From contig CAWVNO010001215.1 in assembly GCA_963930645.1 (NCBI GenBank), positions 310,001 through 374,000 of the forward strand: DNA of 64,000 nucleotides. Direction: 5' to 3'. The stretch comes from Salticus scenicus. Taxonomy: Eukaryota; Arthropoda; Arachnida; Araneae; Salticidae. This document shows positions 1 to 10,524 of the stretch, piece by piece. The notes beneath the pieces were generated by a model. It saw only the letters and a list, made by a program, of their open reading frames with translations. It ran no database searches and was not told where the DNA came from. Position 1 is the first letter of the stretch. The number at the start of each line of letters is the position of its first letter. The translations under genes were made by a program, and so were the position numbers.

Positions 1-536
1 ATGAAACTAGAATATCTTTTGCAGATTCTGGAAGTGATTGCGATCGCAAAGCTCTATTAGTTGCTTTGGAATCGACTTTTGAAAATGAGAGAGCGTAAAA
101 TTCGTCAAAAAAAATTTGGCGACGATATTGAGCACATGCCTTCATAAAAGGGCTCTCCTGGCCAAATGGTTTAACTTTGGCAGGTCCCTGCTGTTCTGTT
201 ATGAAAGTAGACTTCGTGGGGCAGATTCTGGAAGTGATTGCGATCGCAAAGCTCTATTAGTTGCTTTGGAATCGACTTTTGAAAATGAGAGGGCGTAAAA
301 TTCGCCCAAAAAATTTGGCGACGATATTGAGCACATGCCTTCATAAAAGGGCTCTCCTGGCCAAATGGTTTAACTTTGGCAGGTCCCTGCTGTTCTGTTA
401 TGAAAGTAGACTTCTTGGGGCAGATTCTGGAAGTGATTGCGATCGCAAAGCTCTATTAGTTGCTTTGGAATCGGCTTTTGAAAAAAATTCTGTGAAAATC
501 GCAAAAATTTTGGGTATCGAAATCGGGCAAAGTCTC

Positions 537-600
537 CATAAAAGGGCTCTCCTGGCCAAATGGTTTAACTTTGGCAGGTCCCTGCTGTTCTGTTATGAAA
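537..600 (+). repeat. Shared block P (64 bp), representative copy
   Basis: P runs from CATAAAAGGG to TTATGAAA and has the same consensus in A and B. It contains an inverted repeat, CCTGGCCAAA (551-560) and TTTGGCAGG (570-578): a 9-bp stem with one bulged G and a 9-base loop. It also contains GCAGG (574-578) with CCTGC (581-585). The two pairings share bases and cannot form together. On the opposite strand P supplies AGGAG and the ATG of the small reading frames. Confidence 0.9.
551..578. other. P-block hairpin, representative copy
   Basis: CCTGGCCAAA pairs with TTTGGCAGG across loop TGGTTTAAC, giving 9 base pairs with a single bulged G. It is present in nearly every half-unit of both types. 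Read on the minus strand, its 3' arm ends in AGG, the first three bases of AGGAG upstream of the small ATG reading frame. Whether it is transcribed is unknown. Confidence 0.6.
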
Positions 601-614
601 CTAGAATATCTTTT

Positions 615-679
615 GCAGATTCTGGAAGTGATTGCGATCGCAAAGCTCTATTAGTTGCTTTGGAATCGACTTTTGAAAA
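615..679 (+). repeat. Shared block Q (65 bp) with HIP1-type palindrome, representative copy
   Basis: Q runs from GCAGATTCTG to CTTTTGAAAA. It is identical in A and B except for one diagnostic base after GGAATCG. It holds the 12-bp palindrome TTGCGATCGCAA and is where the A/B hybrid half-units switch type. Confidence 0.9.
632..643. other. HIP1-type palindrome TTGCGATCGCAA, one per half-unit
   Basis: The core octamer GCGATCGC at 634-641 matches HIP1, the highly iterated palindrome over-represented in many cyanobacterial genomes, and contains GATC and CGATCG. It recurs once per half-unit, about every 197 bp, over the whole window. I saw only two octamer losses, at 12269 (C to A) and 63570 (G to A). 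The 12-mer is also broken at 58057 with the octamer intact. Confidence 0.9.
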
Positions 680-684
680 TGAGA

Positions 685-701
685 GGGCGTAAAATTCGCC
701 C
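685..701. other. GGGCG/CGCCC stem in the A long cassette
   Basis: A 5-bp stem, GGGCG and CGCCC, with loop TAAAATT occurs once per A half-unit. A-tract AAAAAA follows on the + strand. On the minus strand no uridine run follows, so it is a poor intrinsic terminator in either direction. Several copies break the stem without compensation (about 1091, 12720, 27503, 40489, 51110), so it looks unselected. Confidence 0.35.
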
Positions 702-793
702 AAAAAATTTGGCGACGATATTGAGCACATGCCTTCATAAAAGGGCTCTCCTGGCCAAATGGTTTAACTTTGGCAGGTCCCTGCTGTTCTGTT

Positions 794-988
794 ATGAAAG
801 TAGACTTCGTGGGGCAGATTCTGGAAGTGATTGCGATCGCAAAGCTCTATTAGTTGCTTTGGAATCGGCTTTTGAAAAAAATTCTGTGAAAATCGCAAAA
901 ATTTTGGGTATCGAAATCGTGCAAAGTCTCCATAAAAGGGCTCTCCTGGCCAAATGGTTTAACTTTGGCAGGTCCCTGCTGTTCTGTT
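794..988 (+). repeat. Representative half-unit B (195 bp)
   Basis: B copy next to the A copy above. It shares P and Q with A but carries the short cassette GTAGACTTCGTGGG and an unrelated 52-bp A/T-rich long cassette with ATCGCAAAAATTTTGG. The one difference in Q follows GGAATCG: G in B, A in A. This copy has a private G-to-T change at about 920. Confidence 0.95.
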
Positions 989-3900
989 ATGAAACTAGAA
1001 TATCTTTTGCAGATTCTGGAAGTGATTGCGATCGCAAAGCTCTATTAGTTGCTTTGGAATCGACTTTTGAAAATGAGAGGGCGTAAAATTCCCCCAAAAA
1101 ATTTGGCGACGATATTGAGCACATGCCTTCATAAAAGGGCTCTCCTGGCCAAATGGTTTAACTTTGGCAGGTCCCTGCTGTTCTGTTATGAAAGTAGACT
1201 TCGTGGGGCAGATTCTGGAAGTGATTGCGATCGCAAAGCTCTATTAGTTGCTTTGGAATCGGCTTTTGAAAAAAATTCTGTGAAAATCGCAAAAAGTTTG
1301 GGTATCGAAATCGGGCAAAGTCTCCATAAAAGGGCTCTCCTGGCCAAATGGTTTAACTTTGGCAGGTCCCTGCTGTTCTGTTATGAAACTAGAATATCTT
1401 TTGCAGATTCTGGAAGTGATTGCGATCGCAAAGCTCTATTAGTTGCTTTGGAATCGACTTTTGAAAATGAGAGGGCGTAAAATTCGCCCAAAAAATTTGG
1501 CGACGATATTGAGCACATGCCTTCATAAAAGGGCTCTCCTGGCCAAATGGTTTAACTTTGGCAGGTCCCTGCTGTTCTGTTATGAAAGTAGACTTCGTGG
1601 GGCAGATTCTGGAAGTGATTGCGATCGCAAAGCTCTATTAGTTGCTTTGAAATCGGCTTTTGAAAAAAATTTTGTGAAAATCGCAAAAATTTTGGGTATC
1701 GAAATCGGGCAAAGTCTCCATAAAAGGGCTCTCCTGGCCAAATGGTTTAACTTTGGCAGGTCCCTGCTGTTCTGTTATGAAACTAGAATATCTTTTGCAG
1801 ATTCTGGAAGTGATTGCGATCGCAAAGCTCTATTAGTTGCTTTGGAATCGACTTTTGAAAATGAGAGGGCGTAAAATTCGCCCAAAAAATTTGGCGACGA
1901 TATTGAGCACATGCCTTCATAAAAGGGCTCTCCTGGCCAAATGGTTTAACTTTGGCAGGTCCCTGCTGTTCTGTTATAAAAGTAGACTTCGTGGGGCAGA
2001 TTCTGGAAGTGATTGCGATCGCAAAGCTCTATTAGTTGCTTTGGAATCGGCTTTTGAAAAAAATTCTGTGAAAATCGCAAAAATTTTGGGTATCGAAATC
2101 GGGCAAAGTCTCCATAAAAGGGCTCTCCTGGCCAAATGGTTTAACTTTGGCAGGTCCCTGCTGTTCTGTTATGAAACTAGAATATCTTTTGCAGATTCTG
2201 GAAGTGATTGCGATCGCAAAGCTCTATTAGTTGCTTTGGAATCGACTTTTGAAAATGAGAGGGCGTAAAATTCGCCCAAAAAATTTGGCGACGATATTGA
2301 GCACATGCCTTCATAAAAGGGCTCTCCTGGCCAAATGGTTTAACTTTGGCAGGTCCCTGCTGTTCTGTTATGAAAGTAGACTTCGTGGGGCAGATTCTGG
2401 AAGTGATTGCGATCGCAAAGCTCTATTAGTTGCTTTGGAATCGGCTTTTGAAAAAAATTCTGTGAAAATCGCAAAAATTTTGGGTATCGAAATCGGGCAA
2501 AGTCTCCATAAAAGGGCTCTCCTGGCCAAATGGTTTAACTTTGGCAGATCCCTGCTGTTCTGTTATGAAACTAGAATATCTTTTGCAGATTCTGGAAGTG
2601 ATTGCGATCGCAAAGCTCTATTAGTTGCTTTGGAATCGACTTTTGAAAATGAGAGGGCGTAAAATTCGCCCAAAAAATTTGGCAACGATATTGAGCACAT
2701 GCCTTCATAAAAGGGCTCTCCTGGCCAAATGGTTTAACTTTGGCAGGTCCCTGCTGTTCTGTTATGAAAGTAGACTTCGTGGGGCAGATTCTGGAAGTGA
2801 TTGCGATCGCAAAGCTCTATTAGTTGCTTTGGAATCGGCTTTTGAAAAAAATTCTGTGAAAATCGCAAAAATTTTGGGTATCGAAATCGGGCAAAGTCTC
2901 CATAAAAGGGCTCTCCTGGCCAAAATGGTTTAACTTTGGCAGGTCCCTGCTGTTCTGTTATGAAACTAGAATATCTTTTGCAGATTCTGGAAGTGATTGC
3001 GATCGCAAAGCTCTATTAGTTGCTTTGGAATCGACTTTTGAAAATGAGAGGGCGTAAAATTCGCCCAAAAAATTTGGCGACGATATTGAGCACATGCCTT
3101 CATAAAAGGGCTCTCCTGGCCAAATGGTTTAACTTTGGCAGGTCCCTGCTGTTCTGTTATGAAAGTAGACTTCGTGGGGCAGATTCTGGAAGTGATTGCG
3201 ATCGCAAAGCTCTATTAGTTGCTTTGGAATCGGCTTTTGAAAAAAATTCTGTGAAAATCGCAAAAATTTTGGGTATCGAAATCGGGCAAAGTCTCCATAA
3301 AAGGGCTCTCCTGGCCAAATGGTTTAACTTTGGCAGGTCCCTGCTGTTCTGTTATGAAACTAGAATATCTTTTGCAGATTCTGGAAGTGATTGCGATCGC
3401 AAAGCTCTATTAGTTGCTTTGGAATCGACTTTTGAAAATGAGAGGGCGTAAAATTCGCCCAAAAAATTTGGCGACGATATTGAGCACATGCCTTCATAAA
3501 AGGGCTCTCCTGGCCAAATGGTTTAACTTTGGCAGGTCCCTGCTGTTCTGTTATGAAAGTAGACTTCGTGGGGCAGATTCTGGAAGTGATTGCGATCGCA
3601 AAGCTCTATTAGTTGCTTTGGAATCGGCTTTTGAAAAAAATTCTGTGAAAATCGCAAAAATTTTGGGTATCGAAATCGGGCAAAGTCTCCATAAAAGGGC
3701 TCTCCTGGCCAAATGGTTTAACTTTGGCAGGTCCCTGCTGTTCTGTTATGAAACTAGAATATCTTTTGCAGATTCTGGAAGTGATTGCGATCGCAAAGCT
3801 CTATTAGTTGCTTTGGAATCGACTTTTGAAAATGAGAGGGCGTAAAATTCGCCCAAAAAATTTGGCGACGATATTGAGCACATGCCTTCATAAAAGGGCT

Positions 3901-5912
3901 CTCCTGGCCAAATGGTTTAACTTTGGCAGGTCCCTGCTGTTCTGTTATGAAAGTAGACTTCGTGGGGCAGATTCTGGAAGTGATTGCGATCGCAAAGCTC
4001 TATTAGTTGCTTTGGAATCGGCTTTTGAAAAAAATTCTGTGAAAATCGCAAAAATTTTGGTTATCGAAATCGGGCAAAGTCTCCATAAAAGGGCTCTCTT
4101 GGCCAAATGGTTTAACTTTGGCAGGTCCCTGCTGTTCTGTTATGAAAGTAGACTTCGTGGGGCAGATTCTGGAAGTGATTGCGATCGCAAAGCTCTATTA
4201 GTTGCTTTGGAATCGGCTTTTGAAAAAAATTCTGTGAAAATCGCAAAAATTTTGGGTATCGAAATCGGGCAAAGTCTCCATAAAAGGGCTCTCCTGGCCA
4301 AATGGTTTAACTTTGGCAGGTCCCTGCTGTTCTGTTATGAAACTAGAATATCTTTTGCAGATTCTGGAAGTGATTGCGATCGCAAAGCTCTATTAGTTGC
4401 TTTGGAATAGACTTTTGAAAATGAGAGGGCGTAAAATTCGCCCAAAAAATTTGGCGACGATATTGAGCACATGCCTTCATAAAAGGGCTCTCCTGGCCAA
4501 ATGGTTTAACTTTGGCAGGTCCCTGCTGTTCTGTTATGAAAGTAGACTTCGTGGGGCAGATTCTGCAAGTGATTGCGATCGCAAAGCTCTATTAGTTGCT
4601 TTGGAATCGACTTTTGAAAATGAGAGGGCGTAAAATTCGCCCAAAAAATTTGGCGACGATATTGAGCACATGCCTTCATAAAAGGGCTCTCCTGGCCAAA
4701 TGGTTTAACTTTGGCAGGTCCCTGCTGTTCTGTTATGAAAGTAGACTTCGTGGGGCAGATTCTGGAAGTGATTGCGATCGCAAAGCTCTATTAGTTGCTT
4801 TGGAATCGGCTTTTGAAAAAAATTCTGTGAAAATCGCAAAAATTTTGGGTATCGAAATCGGGCAAAGTCTCCATAAAAGGGCTCTCCTGGCCAAATGGTT
4901 TAACTTTGGCAGGTCCCTGCTGTTCTGTTATGAAAGTAGACTTCGTGGGGCAGATTCTGGAAGTGATTGCGATCGCAAAGCTCTATTAGTTGCTTTGGAA
5001 TCGGCTTTTGAAAAAAATTCTGTGAAAATCGCAAAAACTTTGGGTATCGAAATCGGGCAAAGTCTCCATAAAAGGGCTCTCCTGGCCAAATGGTTTAACT
5101 TTGGCAGGTCCCTGCTGTTCTGTTATGAAACTAGAATATCTTTTGCAGATTCTGGAAGTGATTGCGATCGCAAAGCTCTATTAGTTGCTTTGGAATCGAC
5201 TTTTGAAAATGAGAGGGCGTAAAATTCGCCCAAAAAATTTGGCGACGATATTGAGCACATGCCTTCATAAAAGGGCTCTCCTGGCCAAATGGTTTAACTT
5301 TGGCAGGTCCCTGCTGTTCTTTTATGAAAGTAGACTTCGTGGGGCAGATTCTGGAAGTGATTGCGATCGCAAAGCTCTATTAGTTGCTTTGGAATCGGCT
5401 TTTGAAAAAAATTCTGTGAAAATCGCAAAAATTTTGGGTATCGAAATCGGGCAAAGTCACCATAAAAGGGCTCTTCTGGCCAAATGGTTTAACTTTGGCA
5501 GGTCCCTGCTGTTCTGTTATGAAACTAGAATATCTTTTGCAGATTCTGGAAGTGATTGCGATCGCAAAGCTCTATTATTTGCTTTGGAATCGACTTTTGA
5601 AAATGAGAGGGCGTAAAATTCGCCCAAAAAATTTGGCGACGATATTGAGCACATGCCTTCATAAAAAGGCTCTCCTGGCCAAATGGTTTAACTTTGGCAG
5701 GTCCCTGCTGTTCTGTTATGAAAGTAGACTTCGTGGGGCAGATTCTGGAAGTGATTGCGATCGCAAAGCTCTATTAGTTGCTTTGGAATCGGCTTTTGAA
5801 AAAAATTCTGTGAAAATCGCAAAAATTTTGGGTATCGAAATCGGGCAAAGTCTCCATAAAAGGGCTCTCCTGGCCAAATGGTTTAACTTTGGCAGGTCCC
5901 TGCTGTTCTGTT

Positions 5913-8900
5913 ATGAAACTAGAATATCTTTTGCAGATTCTGGAAGTGATTGCGATCGCAAAGCTCTATTAGTTGCTTTGGAATCGACTTTTGAAAATGA
6001 GAGAGCGTAAAATTCGTCAAAAAAAATTTGGCGACGATATTGAGCACATGCCTTCATAAAAGGGCTCTCCTGGCCAAATGGTTTAACTTTGGCAGGTCCC
6101 TGCTGTTCTGTTATGAAAGTAGATTTCGTGGGGCAGATTCTGGAAGTGATTGCGATCGCAAAGCTCTATTAGTTGCTTTGGAATCGACTTTTGAAAATGA
6201 GAGGGCGTAAAATTCGCCCAAAAAATTTGGCGACGATATTGAGCACATGCCTTCATAAAAGGGCTCTCCTGGCCAAATGGTTTAACTTTGGCAGGTCCCT
6301 GCTGTTCTGTTATGAAAGTAGACTTCTTGGGGCAGATTCTGGAAGTGATTGCGATCGCAAAGCTCTATTAGTTGCTTTGGAATCGGCTTTTGAAAAAAAT
6401 TCTGTGAAAATCGCAAAAATTTTGGGTATCGAAATCGGGCAAAGTCTCCATAAAAGGGCTCTCCTGGCCAAATGGTTTAACTTTGGCAGGTCCCTGCTGT
6501 TCTGTTATGAAACTAGAATATCTTTTGCAGATTCTGGAAGTGATTGCGATCGCAAAGCTCTATTAGTTGCTTTGGAATCGACTTTTGAAAATGAGAGGGC
6601 GTAAAATTCGCCCAAAAAATTTGGCGACGATATTGAGCACATGCCTTCATAAAAGGGCTCTCCTGGCCAAATGGTTTAACTTTGGCAGGTCCCTGCTGTT
6701 CTGTTATGAAAGTAGACTTCGTGGGGCAGATTCTGGAAGTGATTGCGATCGCAAAGCTCTATTAGTTGCTTTGGAATCGGCTTTTGAAAAAAATTCTGTG
6801 AAAATCGCAAAAATTTTTGGTATCGAAATCGGGCAAAGTCTCCATAAAAGGGCTCTCCTGGCCAAATGGTTTAACTTTGGCAGGTCCCTGCTGTTTGTTC
6901 TGTTATGAAACTAGAATATCTTTTGCAGATTCTGGAAGTGATTGCGATCGCAAAGCTCTATTAGTTGCTTTGGAATCGACTTTTGAAAATGAGAGGGCGT
7001 AAAATTCCCCCAAAAAATTTGGCGACGATATTGAGCACATGCCTTCATAAAAGGGCTCTCCTGGCCAAATGGTTTAACTTTGGCAGGTCCCTGCTGTTCT
7101 GTTATGAAAGTAGACTTCGTGGGGCAGATTCTGGAAGTGATTGCGATCGCAAAGCTCTATTAGTTGCTTTGGAATCGGCTTTTGAAAAAAATTCTGTGAA
7201 AATCGCAAAAATTTTGGGTATCGAAATCGGGCAAAGTCTCCATAAAAGGGCTCTCCTGGCCAAATGGTTTAACTTTGGCAGGTCCCTGCTGTTCTGTTAT
7301 GAAACTAGAATATCTTTTGCAGATTCTGGAAGTGATTGCGATCGCAAAGCTCTATTAGTTGCTTTGGAATCGACTTTTGAAAATGAGAGGGCGTAAAATT
7401 CGCCCAAAAAATTTGGCGACGATATTGAGCACATGCCTTCATAAAAGGGCTCTCCTGGCCAAATGGTTTAACTTTGGCAGGTCCCTGCTGTTCTGTTATG
7501 AAAGTAGACTTCGTGGGGCAGATTCTGGAAGTGATTGCGATCGCAAAGCTCTATTAGTTGCTTTGAAATCGGCTTTTGAAAAAAATTTTGTGAAAATCGC
7601 AAAAATTTTGGGTATCGAAATCGGGCAAAGTCTCCATAAAAGGGCTCTCCTGGCCAAATGGTTTAACTTTGGCACGTCCCTGCTGTTCTGTTATGAAACT
7701 AGAATATCTTTTGCAGATTCTGGAAGTGATTGCGATCGCAAAGCTCTATTAGTTGCTTTGGAATCGACTTTTGAAAATGAGAGGGCGTAAAATTCGCCCA
7801 AAAAATTTGGCGACGATATTGAGCACATGCCTTCATAAAAGGGCTCTCCTGGCCAAATGGTTTAACTTTGGCAGGTCCCTGCTGTTCTGTTATAAAAGTA
7901 GACTTCGTGGGGCAGATTCTGGAAGTGATTGCGATCGCAAAGCTCTATTAGTTGCTTTGGAATCGGCTTTAGAAAAAAGTTCTGTGAAAATCGCAAAAAT
8001 TTTGGGTATCGAAATCGGGCAAAGTCTCCATAAAAGGGCTCTCCTGGCCAAATGGTTTAACTTTGGCAGGTCCCTGCTGTTCTGTTATGAAACTAGAATA
8101 TCTTTTGCAGATTCTGGAAGTGATTGCGATCGCAAAGCTCTATTAGTTGCTTTGGAATCGACTTTTGAAAATGAGAGGGCGTAAAATTCGCCCAAAAAAT
8201 TTGGCGACGATATTGAGCACATGCCTTCATAAAAGGGCTCTCCTGGCCAAATGGTTTAACTTTGGCAGGTCCCTGCTGTTCTGTTATGAAAGTAGACTTC
8301 GTGGGGCAGATTCTGGAAGTGATTGCGATCGCAAAGCTCTATTAGTTGCTTTGGAATCGGCTTTTGAAAAAAATTCTGTGAAAATCGCAAAAATTTTGGG
8401 TATCGAAATCGGGCAAAGTCTCCATAAAAGGGCTCTCCTGGCCAAATGGTTTAACTTTGGCAGATCCCTGCTGTTCTGTTATGAAACTAGAATATCTTTT
8501 GCAGATTCTGGAAGTGATTGCGATCGCAAAGCTCTATTAGTTGCTTTGGAATCGACTTTTGAAAATGAGAGGGCGTAAAATTCGCCCAAAAAATTTGGCA
8601 ACGATATTGAGCACATGCCTTCATAAAAGGGCTCTCCTGGCCAAATGGTTTAACTTTGGCAGGTCCCTGCTGTTCTGTTATGAAAGTAGACTTCGTGGGG
8701 CAGATTCTGGAAGTGATTGCGATCGCAAAGCTCTATTAGTTGCTTTGGAATCGGCTTTTGAAAAAAATTCTGTGAAAATCGCAAAAATTTTGGGTATCGA
8801 AATCGGGCAAAGTCTCCATAAAAGGGCTCTCCTGGCCAAATGGTTTAACTTTGGCAGGTCCCTGCTGTTCTGTTATGAAACTAGAATATCTTTTGCAGAT

Positions 8901-10524
8901 TCTGGAAGTGATTGCGATCGCAAAGCTCTATTAGTTGCTTTGGAATCGACTTTTGAAAATGAGAGGGCGTAAAATTCGCCCAAAAAATTTGGCGACGATA
9001 TTGAGCACATGCCTTCATAAAAGGGCTCTCCTGGCCAAATGGTTTAACTTTGGCAGGTCCCTGCTGTTCTGTTATGAAAGTAGACTTCGTGGGGCAGATT
9101 CTGGAAGTGATTGCGATCGCAAAGCTCTATTAGTTGCTTTGGAATCGGCTTTTGAAAAAAATTCTGTGAAAATCGCAAAAATTTTGGGTATCGAAATCGG
9201 GCAAAGTCTCCATAAAAGGGCTCTCCTGGCCAAATGGTTTAACTTTGGCAGGTCCCTGCTGTTCTGTTATGAAACTAGAATATCTTTTGCAGATTCTGGA
9301 AGTGATTGCGATCGCAAAGCTCTATTAGTTGCTTTGGAATCGACTTTTGAAAATGAGAGGGCGTAAAATTCGCCCAAAAAATTTGGCGACGATATTGAGC
9401 ACATGCCTTCATAAAAGGGCTCTCCTGGCCAAATGGTTTAACTTTGGCAGGTCCCTGCTGTTCTGTTATGAAAGTAGACTTCGTGGGGCAGATTCTGGAA
9501 GTGATTGCGATCGCAAAGCTCTATTAGTTGCTTTGGAATCGGCTTTTGAAAAAAATTCTGTGAAAATCGCAAAAATTTTGGGTATCGAAATCGGGCAAAG
9601 TCTCCATAAAAGGGCTCTCCTGGCCAAATGGTTTAACTTTGGCAGGTCCCTGCTGTTCTGTTATGAAACTAGAATATCTTTTGCAGATTCTGGAAGTGAT
9701 TGCGATCGCAAAGCTCTATTAGTTGCTTTGGAATCGACTTTTGAAAATGAGAGGGCGTAAAATTCGCCCAAAAAATTTGGCGACGATATTGAGCACATGC
9801 CTTCATAAAAGGGCTCTCCTGGCCAAATGGTTTAACTTTGGCAGGTCCGTGCTGTTCTGTTATGAAAGTAGACTTCGTGGGGCAGATTCTGGAAGTGATT
9901 GCGATCGCAAAGCTCTATTAGTTGCTTTGGAATCGGCTTTTGAAAAAAATTCTGTGAAAATCGCAAAAATTTTGGTTATCGAAATCGGGCAAAGTCTCCA
10001 TAAAAGGGCTCTCTTGGCCAAATGGTTTAACTTTGGCAGGTCCCTGCTGTTCTGTTATGAAAGTAGACTTCGTGGGGCAGATTCTGGAAGTGATTGCGAT
10101 CGCAAAGCTCTATTAGTTGCTTTGGAATCGGCTTTTGAAAAAAATTCTGTGAAAATCGCAAAAATTTTGGGTATCGAAATCGGGCAAAGTCTCCATAAAA
10201 GGGCTCTCCTGGCCAAATGGTTTAACTTTGGCAGGTCCCTGCTGTTCTGTTATGAAACTAGAATATCTTTTGCAGATTCTGGAAGTGATTGCGATCGCAA
10301 AGCTCTATTAGTTGCTTTGGAATAGACTTTTGAAAATGAGAGGGCGTAAAATTCGCCCAAAAAATTTGGCGACGATATTGAGCACATGCCTTCATAAAAG
10401 GGCTCTCCTGGCCAAATGGTTTAACTTTGGCAGGTCCCTGCTGTTCTGTTATGAAAGTAGACTTCGTGGGGCAGATTCTGGAAGTGATTGCGATCGCAAA
10501 GCTCTATTAGTTGCTTTGGAATCG
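5913..10524 (+). repeat. Block duplication D1, copy 2
   Basis: Second copy of the 1-4609 block with the same ordered markers, including the C to A at 10324. Private changes include a 4-bp insertion near 6894, ATTTTTGG near 6814, CACGTCC near 7675, TTAGAAAAAAG near 7970 and GTCCGTG near 9848. The two copies had time to gather a handful of differences. Confidence 0.93.

Larger units (their letters stand above)
595..793 (+). repeat. Representative half-unit A (199 bp)
   Basis: Consensus-like A copy. Relative order is end of P (ATGAAA), short cassette CTAGAATATCTTTT (601-614), Q (615-679), long cassette (680-735), then the next P (736-799). The long cassette contains GGGCG and CGCCC separated by 7 bases, followed by six A. 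GC is about 42% by hand count. Confidence 0.95.
1..4609 (+). repeat. Block duplication D1, copy 1
   Basis: Matches 5913-10524 at an offset of 5912-5916 bp (15 dimers plus small indels). Shared markers are GAGAGCG with CGTCAAA near 91-110, CTTCTTGGGG near 411, CCCCC near 1091, TTTGTG near 1672, TATAAAAG near 1975, AGATCC near 2547, GCAACG near 2682, TTGGTTATC near 4048, and a stop-making C to A at 4409. Homology ends at the A/B diagnostic base of Q, after 4609. A 1-bp insertion near 2922 is private to this copy. Confidence 0.93.

Noticed and set aside
595..654. Short ATG peptides MKLEYLLQILEVIAIAKLY (A) and the related B form at 794-853
   Set aside because: No Shine-Dalgarno sequence at a proper distance. 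The start is lost in TATAAAAG copies, and the shared C-terminus simply reflects shared Q.
261..692. A 143-codon open frame starting at TTG in almost every dimer on the unit strand
   Set aside because: Starts only at TTG with no ribosome-binding motif, each overlaps the next by 38 bp in another frame, 394 is not divisible by three, frameshifts and stops (4409, 10324, 12490, 17616, 20376) spread freely, and most variants are replacements. Its persistence is explained by copy similarity.
685..701. GGGCG/CGCCC stem as an intrinsic terminator
   Set aside because: Short stem, no uridine run after it on either strand, and several uncompensated stem-breaking variants.
850..880. CENP-B-box-like match around TTTGGAATCGG in B only
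   Set aside because: By eye about 11 of 17 positions fit, but the essential TTCG and CGGG cores are incomplete, so it is within chance.
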